Origin: CAYXEN01 sp964464035
Lineage (GTDB): Bacteria; Krumholzibacteriota; Krumholzibacteriia; WVZY01
Direction of reading: 5' to 3'
Length of the DNA: 11,791 nucleotides
NCBI GenBank assembly: GCA_964464035.1
Contig: CAYXEN010000082.1
Coordinates: 1 to 11,791, forward strand
The notes beneath the pieces are model-generated. The model saw only the letters and a program-made list of their open reading frames with translations. It had not been told where the DNA came from and did no database searches. The position numbers and the translations under genes were made by a program. This document shows, piece after piece, positions 5,807 through 11,791 of this stretch (its first letter is position 1; every line of letters begins with the position of its first letter).

Positions 5807-6754
5807 ATGCCCAGCGAGAAAACCAAATTACCGTTTCTGTTACGCGCGATCGGATTGGCCTTGATCATTATCGGGGCTGTCCTCACGCAACACAGGGCCG
5901 GAGATTGGTTCTTCCGCTCCGAGGAATTCGAACCCAGATTCGCCCCCCTGCTCGTCGCTTTAAGGATAGGAGCCGCCCTGGCGGGATTTTTCATCTTCGC
6001 GCTTGCGGGCAGGATGGGAAGGGCCGTTTCCGCGAGATGGACGACCATGTCCGAACCCTCGAAGCTGACTCTCGTCACCTTCGTTCTGGTGCTCGCCGGT
6101 TTCACCGTTTACGTCCTGAGCGTCCTCCTCAAACAGAACATGGTTTTCATAGAGAGCATCTCTCCCTACGAGTCCAAGTTCAAGTTGCTGGGTTTCGAAA
6201 TAAACATCGTTCTCGACGAAATGCTGACTGCTGATTTCATAACGTGCTTCTTCTTCGCCATGGCCGGGACAGTGAGCGTATCCATGTATACGCTGCATCG
6301 TCTCGGCATCGCGAAAGGATCCGAAGAGGGAAAGGACGCCACCCGCACCATGTGGTTGATCTTTTCTGCTGCCTTCTATTATCTCGCTCTCGATGAATTC
6401 TTCGGGATACACGAGTTCATCGGCCACAACTTTCCACTCATCGACCGAATAAGCTTCACTCAGCACCCGGACGACGCGGTGATACTATCCTATTTCTTCG
6501 TCGCCATGGTGGTCTTGATTCGTTATCGCAAGTACCTCATGTCTTTCAAACCGGGATTGACGCTGCTCGTGATCGGCATATTCTTCCATGGCGTTTCCGC
6601 ACTGGCCGACCCGTTCCTGAATTCCACTTTCCTGGAAGAAGGATGCGAAGCCATAGGAATGATCTTTTATTTCGGGGCGATGTCCCAATACGCTCTAAAC
6701 GAGATCCTCGCCATAAGGAGGGCACGAGAGGCGCATTCACCGGCAGGATCCTGA
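5807..6754 (+). CDS. Uncharacterised multi-pass membrane protein
   Basis: The product is an integral membrane protein of 315 residues with about eight hydrophobic spans (near 11-27, 47-67, 88-108, 142-164, 183-200, 223-238, 250-268 and 282-302). I cannot name a function. Polar residues cluster in or beside the spans: LALDEFFGIHEFIGH (193-207), HPDD (220-223), FHGVSALAD (260-268) and LEEGCEAIGM (276-285). The LDE..x..IHE pair and the EEGxE..G block look like family signatures and could hold a metal or form an active site. From memory, similar SLDE...IHE membrane proteins appear in other bacteria as hypothetical proteins. The first ATG at 5807 has no Shine-Dalgarno and lies just after the promoter; a TTG at 5798 is in frame but overlaps the -10 box. 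It is the first gene of the rightward series, 59 bp before the PAP2 gene. Confidence 0.8.
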   Translation: MPSEKTKLPFLLRAIGLALIIIGAVLTQHRAGDWFFRSEEFEPRFAPLLVALRIGAALAGFFIFALAGRMGRAVSARWTTMSEPSKLTLVTFVLVLAGFTVYVLSVLLKQNMVFIESISPYESKFKLLGFEINIVLDEMLTADFITCFFFAMAGTVSVSMYTLHRLGIAKGSEEGKDATRTMWLIFSAAFYYLALDEFFGIHEFIGHNFPLIDRISFTQHPDDAVILSYFFVAMVVLIRYRKYLMSFKPGLTLLVIGIFFHGVSALADPFLNSTFLEEGCEAIGMIFYFGAMSQYALNEILAIRRAREAHSPAGS

Positions 6755-6813
6755 TCGCACGGAACGATCCCGGAAGACGGCCAAGCACAGCGGCCGCCCG
6801 ACACCTGGATGAT

Positions 6814-7620
6814 ATGCAATTTACGGGAATCAACTTCTTTCTTTTTCACTTGGTGAACGGCCTGGCGGGGCACTCGTGGGCCCTGGACAACCTGGTGGCG
6901 CTGATCGAACAGAACGACCTGGTGAGAGGCGCCTTGATAGGTGGATGTTTCACGGCCGCCTGGTTCAGAAAGGCGGACGAATTCGAGGTCGCCCGCTTTC
7001 GCCGCACGCTTCTTGCAACCCTGGTGTCCGCCGTCCTCGTGTTGACGGTTACCAAGTCCATCTCGCACAGCGTCTTCTACCCGCGGCCGTACATGCTATC
7101 GAAGCGCATCTATCACCTCGAGGGATCCGAGCTCAAGGAATTCGAGAGAGTCCGATTCAACCTTCCGCTCGATGACGCGAGCAAGCAGCTGTACGAGAAC
7201 TACACCAACGGCCGGATAACAGTCAATCATCTCGGGACCTTTCCCAGTGACAACGCAGGATTCTTCCTGGTGATATCTCTGGGAGTATTCTTCGCCTACA
7301 GGTTCGCAGGTACATTGGCGCTCCTGTGGACCGTGATCCTGATCCTGGGCGCGAAAATCTATTCGGGCATGCACTTCCCCGTGGACGTCCTTGGCGGCGC
7401 GTTGGCGGCCGCGCTCGGGTTCTTCCTGGTGAGGCTCATCGCCGAGCGTCCCTTGAAGAAGCTCTTCCACGCGGCGGCGCAATGGACGATCGAGCACAGG
7501 ACCATCTCGAGCGCGCTCGTTTTCATCGTCGCTTTCGAGATCGCCAGCTCGCTCGGGCACTTGTATCCGATCCTAAGCTTTGCGAAGATCATCGTTAAGC
7601 ACGTTTTGTCATTCGTATGA
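6814..7620 (+). CDS. PAP2-superfamily phosphatase with altered catalytic motifs
   Basis: This is a membrane protein of 268 residues of the type 2 phosphatidic acid phosphatase family, whose members dephosphorylate lipid phosphates such as undecaprenyl pyrophosphate. Seen: K81 with RPY at 91-93 (C1-like), FPSDNAGFF (143-151, C2) and AKIYSGMHFPVD (180-191, C3). H187 and D191 keep the C3 spacing, H187 being the expected nucleophile. Departures from the usual Kx6RP / PSGH / SRx5Hx3D pattern are nine residues between K and RP, Asn147 in place of the C2 His, and Ala-Lys in place of Ser-Arg. Activity may be altered or lost. The frame is open upstream to 6643 inside the preceding gene, but the extension is Arg-rich and non-membrane, so I start at ATG 6814. 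The ribosome binding site is weak. The stop overlaps the next start as ATGA, implying translational coupling. Confidence 0.82.
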   Translation: MQFTGINFFLFHLVNGLAGHSWALDNLVALIEQNDLVRGALIGGCFTAAWFRKADEFEVARFRRTLLATLVSAVLVLTVTKSISHSVFYPRPYMLSKRIYHLEGSELKEFERVRFNLPLDDASKQLYENYTNGRITVNHLGTFPSDNAGFFLVISLGVFFAYRFAGTLALLWTVILILGAKIYSGMHFPVDVLGGALAAALGFFLVRLIAERPLKKLFHAAAQWTIEHRTISSALVFIVAFEIASSLGHLYPILSFAKIIVKHVLSFV

Positions 7621-8516
7621 AAACCGGAACCCACGTATATGCAATGCTATTTCTCTTGCCTGCCTTGGCCGCGTTGTCTTCGTGTCTCTCGCAACAAGAA
7701 CCATTCATCGTGGTTCTGGACGATGCCTATTCACTGAGACTCCTGGCGACGAATGAAGACGGTTTCGCCGCTCCCGACGGACTGCTCCTTCTCCCCGGCG
7801 GCGAGATCGTCCTTGCGGATGAAGTCGGCTCCGCCGTATCGATATGGAAAGACGGCATGGTGACCCGGTCCTTGTGCAACAGCACTTCGGGGATCATTTC
7901 GCCGGAGGACCTGGTCAGGGATGCAAACGACGACATATATTTCACCGATGACTCGGCGGGCGGACTGTGGCGCATCGACGCAGCAGGGAAACTCGATCTC
8001 GTAGCCGGCCCCGAGGACGGACTATTGTCGACCGAGGGGATAGCTTCGGCGCCCGACGGGACCATTCTCGTGGGCGACGGCAAGCAGCACAAGATCTTCC
8101 GGGTGACTCGCCGGGGAGAAGTGACGGTCTTCGCCGGCGAGGAATATCACATAGAAAAAGCCGAAGCCATGGCCTTCGACGAAAAAGGGAACCTTTTCAT
8201 TGCCGACGACGAGAGCGACGTCGTCTACGAGATCTCGTCCGATGGAATACTCCGGCACGTCATCGACGGCGACGACGGATTGCAGGCGCCTGAATCCATG
8301 TGCTATCGAAACGGAGTCATCTACTTGACCGACGACGCGGCGGGCGAGGTTCTCGGTTACGACTTGGCCGCTGGGAAACTGCACATAATAGCCGTCTTCC
8401 ACGGCGTCCTGCACCGCGTACAGGGGATCACCGTCGACGAGCAAGGAAACATTTTCGTAACGGTTCACGATTGGCCTCCCAAGGAGAGTTACATATTCGT
8501 TCTCGAACGCAAGTGA
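7617..8516 (+). CDS. Six-bladed beta-propeller (NHL/SMP-30-like) lipoprotein
   Basis: This is a 299-residue envelope lipoprotein. Residues 1-22 form a signal peptide ending in the lipobox L20-S21-S22-C23, so the mature protein would be lipid-anchored at C23. The rest is six repeats of about 40-45 residues, beginning near residues 52, 96, 138, 181, 223 and 266. Each contains a P-E/D-G/S-hydrophobic turn, a D-x-x-G-x-I/L-hydrophobic strand and a D-D/G...I/V-x-x-I strand, for example APDGLLLLPGGEIVLAD and TEGIASAPDGTILVGD. This matches an NHL/SMP-30/gluconolactonase-type propeller. Such propellers act as enzymes (lactonases) or binding scaffolds. I do not assign metal ligands, so binding is as likely as catalysis. 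It overlaps the PAP2 stop by four bases and has no Shine-Dalgarno of its own, so it probably depends on coupling. Confidence 0.85.
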   Translation: MKTGTHVYAMLFLLPALAALSSCLSQQEPFIVVLDDAYSLRLLATNEDGFAAPDGLLLLPGGEIVLADEVGSAVSIWKDGMVTRSLCNSTSGIISPEDLVRDANDDIYFTDDSAGGLWRIDAAGKLDLVAGPEDGLLSTEGIASAPDGTILVGDGKQHKIFRVTRRGEVTVFAGEEYHIEKAEAMAFDEKGNLFIADDESDVVYEISSDGILRHVIDGDDGLQAPESMCYRNGVIYLTDDAAGEVLGYDLAAGKLHIIAVFHGVLHRVQGITVDEQGNIFVTVHDWPPKESYIFVLERK

Positions 8517-8542
8517 CCTCGACCTTCGAGCGAATCAACATC

Positions 8543-9244
8543 ATGGATTCCGGCAAGAAAGATCTTTACAAGAGCGGCGAATACACGAAGTACTTCGCCC
8601 CCGAGAGAAAGGACTTCCCCTTCGCCGACACGTACGAAGAGAAGAAGAACCTCATAGTGGAAAGGCTTGCATCGGGGGGGAGAAAGATCCTCGACCTGGG
8701 AGGTGGAAGAGGCCGAATCTCCCTGCCTCTATCGATTCGGAACCGGGTCGTCATGGCCGACCTTTCGATGAAGATGATCGAGGAAGCCATCGACAGAGAA
8801 GTCCCCGGCGACAGGACGGACGGCTCGATCGAGTATATCTGTTGCGACGCCGAGAATCCTCCGTTCTTGAAGGAGTCCTTCGACGTCCTCCTGGCCATCG
8901 ACCTCCTGCCGCACGTAAAGGACATCGGCGGCTGCTTGCAAGGCTGCTTCGATCTCATCAGGCCCGGCGGCGAAGCGGTCATAGACAATTCCAACAGCGT
9001 GCCTTTCTGGATGTTCGCCTATCCCGAGTACGTGGACTGGAAGCGCCACCCGGTCAAGTTCGTCCGCACTTTCATGCACGGCGGCGTCCTGCCCAATTGG
9101 GCGGACCGGATCACACATCTCACCAAGGATGCATTCGTCTCACACCTGCGGTCCGCCGGTTTCATCATCGTCGACTTCGTCGAGCTCGGCCCATCCTACT
9201 GTCCCAAGTGGCACCTGGCTTTTTGCAGGAAACCAAGCCCATGA
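8543..9244 (+). CDS. Class I SAM-dependent methyltransferase
   Basis: The product is a soluble protein of 233 residues. Motif I is ILDLGGGRGRISL (49-61), the SAM-binding glycine loop. D73 in VVMADLSMKMIEEA is the acidic residue expected to hold the ribose. CDAENPPF (101-108) and FDVLLAIDLLPHV (113-125) match motifs II/III of the Rossmann-like fold, and LIRPGGEAVID (138-148) is the post-motif strand. The fold resembles UbiE/Methyltransf_11 enzymes that act on small molecules, lipids or sugars. The C-terminal part (155-233) has aromatic and Trp-rich stretches that may shape the acceptor site. The acceptor is unknown; position between an envelope lipoprotein and a glycosyltransferase suggests glycan or lipid methylation. 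An open frame continues upstream to 8300, inside the lipoprotein gene, and is rejected because the homologous part begins near 8543. The stop overlaps the next start as ATGA. Confidence 0.88.
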   Translation: MDSGKKDLYKSGEYTKYFAPERKDFPFADTYEEKKNLIVERLASGGRKILDLGGGRGRISLPLSIRNRVVMADLSMKMIEEAIDREVPGDRTDGSIEYICCDAENPPFLKESFDVLLAIDLLPHVKDIGGCLQGCFDLIRPGGEAVIDNSNSVPFWMFAYPEYVDWKRHPVKFVRTFMHGGVLPNWADRITHLTKDAFVSHLRSAGFIIVDFVELGPSYCPKWHLAFCRKPSP

Positions 9245-10530
9245 GAATACTGCTCGTCTCGGCTGAATATCCTCCCGAATCCCCGGGCGGGCTGGGGAAC
9301 GCCACGAGGAACCTCGCCCTGGGACTCAAGGCTTGCGGAGCGCACCCCTTCGTTCTCTCTTCCAGCAGGAGGCCGAGCGGATCGCATGAAGAAACCTACA
9401 GCGAAGAGATGGACGACGGCGTCCCCGTCTTCCGGATAAACTACGCTCCCAAACGCTTGAAGCGGGAGCCGAGTTGGTTCTGGCGCTTTCATGATTTCTA
9501 CCTTCCCGCCGATTGCCACCGTTACAGCCGCCTGGTCGGCGAAGCATGCTTCACCCTGATCCGGAGGCTGGAAATCGACGTCGTCCAGTTTCCCGATTAC
9601 AAAGGCGAAGCCTATCATTTCACGAGGCGGGCGAATTTTCCCACAGTCATCCGCCTTGCCACGCCGCTGTACATGGTGAAGAAGATCAACCGGAGCGCCA
9701 CGCCCGCGCCGGACGACCGCCCCGGCACGTTCGAAGGAACGGCCGAACGCTTGATGCGTCATATCGAATGCGAGGCGATAAAGCGGGCGTCCGCCCTCGC
9801 GTCTCCCAGCGCCAGCCTCGCCCGTCTGGTGGCCGAAGACATCGGCGCCGTCCCCGAGACGGAAATCATTCCGACCGGCATAGACATCGACATGTTCAAG
9901 CCTGCAAGAGCGACCGATGTCGCCGCATTCAGGCGCTCCCTCGGCCTGGGGGAGGGCCCGGTGATAGTCTTCGCAGGGAGATACGAGTACCGCAAGGGGA
10001 TCCACGACCTCGTGGACGCGATGAAGCTCATCCGGGAAAGAATCCCCGTGTCCAGGTTGGTCCTGGCCGGGGGAGACACGGAAACGGCTCCGGGCGGCGG
10101 ATCCATGAAAAAGCATCTCGAAGAAAAGACGAGATCCCTCGGACTCCAAAGCCAGGTCGTATTTCTCGACCGCGTCCCGCATGACCAGCTCATCCTCTTG
10201 TACTCGCTCGCAACCGTCTTCGCCGCACCATCCCTCTATGAGAATCTCGCGAACACGATCCTCGAGGCCATGGCCTGCGGTGCGCCCGTAGTCAGCACGA
10301 CGTCGGGAGGAGCGCCGGAAGTCATCGATATCCCGCAAAACGGAATGCTTGTTGCACCGGGTGACACGGAGGCGCTGGCCGGGGCGATACTCGAATTGCT
10401 CTCAGACCCCGACCGTTGTAAGATGATCGGCGAAAACAACCGCAGGAAAGCGCAAGAGAGGTTCTCGCGGCGGCGGATGGCGGCGGACTTTCTCGTACTC
10501 TACGAGCGGGTTCTCTCCAGGACGCGATAA
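9241..10530 (+). CDS. Glycosyltransferase family 4 (GT-B fold)
   Basis: The 429-residue product probably transfers a sugar from a nucleotide donor with retention of configuration, at the cytoplasmic face. The N-terminal Rossmann domain begins MRILLVSAEYPPESPGGLGN (1-20), typical of GT4 acceptor-side domains, with the GGLG loop. The C-terminal donor domain starts near 205 with IIPTGIDIDMFKP (209-221), then VIVFAGRYEYRKGIHDLVDAM (241-261) and the donor site APSLYENLANTILEAMACGAPVV (329-351). E334 and E342 form the EX7E motif, but the usual E-G/S/F-hydrophobic start is ENLAN here. GGAPEVI (356-362) follows as usual. No signal peptide or membrane span is seen. It shares ATGA with the methyltransferase stop, so it is probably translationally coupled. 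Donor and acceptor cannot be read from sequence. The next gene follows after 14 bp. Confidence 0.92.
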   Translation: MRILLVSAEYPPESPGGLGNATRNLALGLKACGAHPFVLSSSRRPSGSHEETYSEEMDDGVPVFRINYAPKRLKREPSWFWRFHDFYLPADCHRYSRLVGEACFTLIRRLEIDVVQFPDYKGEAYHFTRRANFPTVIRLATPLYMVKKINRSATPAPDDRPGTFEGTAERLMRHIECEAIKRASALASPSASLARLVAEDIGAVPETEIIPTGIDIDMFKPARATDVAAFRRSLGLGEGPVIVFAGRYEYRKGIHDLVDAMKLIRERIPVSRLVLAGGDTETAPGGGSMKKHLEEKTRSLGLQSQVVFLDRVPHDQLILLYSLATVFAAPSLYENLANTILEAMACGAPVVSTTSGGAPEVIDIPQNGMLVAPGDTEALAGAILELLSDPDRCKMIGENNRRKAQERFSRRRMAADFLVLYERVLSRTR

Positions 10531-10544
10531 CGGAATGGAACGGA

Positions 10545-11791
10545 ATGCAGGATCTGATACTTTTTCTCAGTAACTACGCGAACCCCCACAAGAACCTCGT
10601 TGCAGCCACGATCGCTTGGATGGCCGGGGAGCGCGGGTTCACCTTCGACGTCTACTACGACGCCTTCCGCCTGGGAGATCACTTCGGGGGCGGGCCGATC
10701 GAAGCGGCCGAGAAAGGGAGAGCGTTCGGGAGCACGGCGACCGGATATCCGCACATGGAAGCTTTCCATCGACTCGCGGCCGCATACGACTGCCGGATCA
10801 TCACGATGGACGGAGCGTTCTTCCGGCCGGTGATCGAGGCTTTGCGGATGCCGATCATAGCCGAATGCCTCGACCCCGTCGAGATCATCCGCCAGGCGGC
10901 GAACTTCCTCGACATGCCGTTCCCGGGCAAGCTGTTGATATGCGGCGCTTCATCGGGGGAGGACGGTTACCTCTACCCGTTGATCCAGCGGGAAAAAGCG
11001 GCGGCGGTTCACGTCTCCGGCGCCCCGGGGCGGGGCGAAGCACAAAAAGTCGGCGTAACAAAAGTGGCTGCACTCCTTTGCACGGAGGAAGACCTGGCGT
11101 CTCTCCGCTCCAGGGGAATCGATCCGGAAGTAATCGCGTCTTATCCGCGGGACGACTTCCAGGAGTTCTCCCGCGAGCTGGCGCGGGAATTCTCCTCTTG
11201 GGCCGAGGGCTATTTTCTCGGGGACCCCGTAGTGACCGCCTACTGCCTTCCCCTCCTCATGAAGGAAAAGAGGCTCGCCCTCTACGCGGAACCGCTCACT
11301 CCGCTCATCAGCGCCGAGTGCCTCCCCCGGCTCCGAGAGAATCCCGTGGTCTACGGAAGGATGCACCGCGACGACGACGCGCTCGAGGTCTCCCGCCTCG
11401 GTGGATGCTGGCAACTGCTCGATCCGGGGAGACCTCCGTTTCCAGCCGTAGCGGTGAATGTCCCGTTGCAGGAAACGCCGGGTGACTTCTTCGATCTGAT
11501 AAGCGAAGAAGCGGACGAGGCGAAGCTCGAGGAACATGCGAGAAGAGGTGACATCCTCACTTCGATCGTCTTCTGGAGCGGATGCCTGCGCGAGTTGGAG
11601 AATTTCCATCGGCTCTTCGAACTCGTCGCCGTAACGAGCTTCAAGTGTGGAGCGGCGGTCACCGCGGATACTTTCGCTCTCGGCTCGGCGAGTCCCTTCG
11701 GCCTCGTGACGCTGCCCGTGGAAAGGGGTGGAGTATTCCCGCTGGTGGAGACGCTGCTCGCCTCATCCGGCGTGGGATTCTCGCTCGAGAG
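10545..11791 (+). CDS. Unrecognised protein, 3' end cut by the window
   Basis: An uninterrupted frame of 415 codons runs from ATG 10545 to the right edge without a stop, so the gene is incomplete. I do not recognise it. Residues 1-40 (MQDLILFLSNYANPHKNLVA, a helix, then FTFDVYYDAF) read as a strand-helix-strand start of a Rossmann-like domain, followed by a GDHFGGG loop (44-50). Later pieces are KLLICGASSGEDGYLYP (129-145), VYGRMHRDDDALEVSRLGGCW (269-289), ILTSIVFWSGCLRELENFHRLF (337-358) and SPFGLVTLPVERGGVFPLVETL (383-404). Cysteines are frequent (C83, C108, C133, C179, C234, C259, C288, C347, C368). There is no signal peptide or membrane span. Codon use matches its neighbours. Start 10545 is 14 bp past the glycosyltransferase stop with GGA two bases upstream; ATG 10535 is out of frame. 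Position suggests a part in the same pathway as the glycosyltransferase. Confidence 0.8.
   Translation, partial: MQDLILFLSNYANPHKNLVAATIAWMAGERGFTFDVYYDAFRLGDHFGGGPIEAAEKGRAFGSTATGYPHMEAFHRLAAAYDCRIITMDGAFFRPVIEALRMPIIAECLDPVEIIRQAANFLDMPFPGKLLICGASSGEDGYLYPLIQREKAAAVHVSGAPGRGEAQKVGVTKVAALLCTEEDLASLRSRGIDPEVIASYPRDDFQEFSRELAREFSSWAEGYFLGDPVVTAYCLPLLMKEKRLALYAEPLTPLISAECLPRLRENPVVYGRMHRDDDALEVSRLGGCWQLLDPGRPPFPAVAVNVPLQETPGDFFDLISEEADEAKLEEHARRGDILTSIVFWSGCLRELENFHRLFELVAVTSFKCGAAVTADTFALGSASPFGLVTLPVERGGVFPLVETLLASSGVGFSLE

Noticed and set aside
6643..6813. 57-codon N-terminal extension of the PAP2 protein
   Set aside because: It overlaps the end of the upstream membrane-protein gene, is strongly basic and does not resemble a PAP2 N-terminus.
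8300..8542. 81-codon N-terminal extension of the methyltransferase
   Set aside because: It overlaps the lipoprotein's last two propeller repeats and is Arg-rich; the methyltransferase fold begins after 8543.
8842..9240. 133-codon N-terminal extension of the glycosyltransferase
   Set aside because: It lies in the methyltransferase gene in another frame, and the GT4 N-terminus starts exactly at 9241.
9196..10338. 380-codon minus-strand frame antisense to the glycosyltransferase
   Set aside because: The plus strand shows a full GT4 motif set. The antisense frame has no recognisable domain and no promoter or ribosome binding site.

Overview
The window reads as an ordinary stretch of bacterial chromosome. 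Genes are closely packed, base composition is moderately GC-rich, and there is one sharp AT-rich island near 870-965. A lipobox lipoprotein and several membrane proteins suggest a Gram-negative-type bacterium. The gene mix (family-4 uracil-DNA glycosylase, LRV/HEAT-like protein, NhaD-like antiporter with a signal peptide, several unrecognised proteins) would fit an environmental or uncultured lineage. No rRNA, tRNA or phylum marker is present, so the taxon cannot be named. I see no CRISPR array, insertion sequence, integrase or phage gene.

Layout. 1-204 has no confident gene but holds a strong imperfect hairpin (109-136). A family-4 uracil-DNA glycosylase (205-840, minus) and an MBL-fold hydrolase of the glyoxalase II/persulfide dioxygenase type (971-1612, plus) diverge from the AT-rich island. 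The island carries a recognisable sigma70-like promoter facing each way. Next is a 546-residue cytoplasmic protein with C-terminal variant leucine-rich/HEAT-like repeats (1766-3406). A two-gene unit follows: an NhaD-type antiporter (3506-5032) and an unrecognised 185-residue protein (5048-5605), 15 bp apart with a strong ribosome binding site between them.

After a 200-bp gap with a 14-bp perfect palindrome and the best promoter in the window (TTGACA, 17 bp, TAGGAT), a plus-strand series of six genes runs to the right edge. They are a multi-pass membrane protein with conserved-looking acidic/His motifs, a PAP2-type phosphatase with altered catalytic motifs, a six-bladed beta-propeller lipoprotein, a class I SAM methyltransferase, a GT4 glycosyltransferase, and an unrecognised protein cut by the window end. 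Two junctions are ATGA overlaps (7617-7620 and 9241-9244) and the other gaps are 14-59 bp, so the last five or six genes are probably co-transcribed. PAP2, methyltransferase, glycosyltransferase and envelope lipoprotein together suggest making or modifying a lipid-linked glycan or other envelope glycoconjugate. That is inference from context. The two most novel points are this series, with unknown proteins at both ends, and the prediction that two transcripts (971 and 5807) start at or within a few bases of their start codons.
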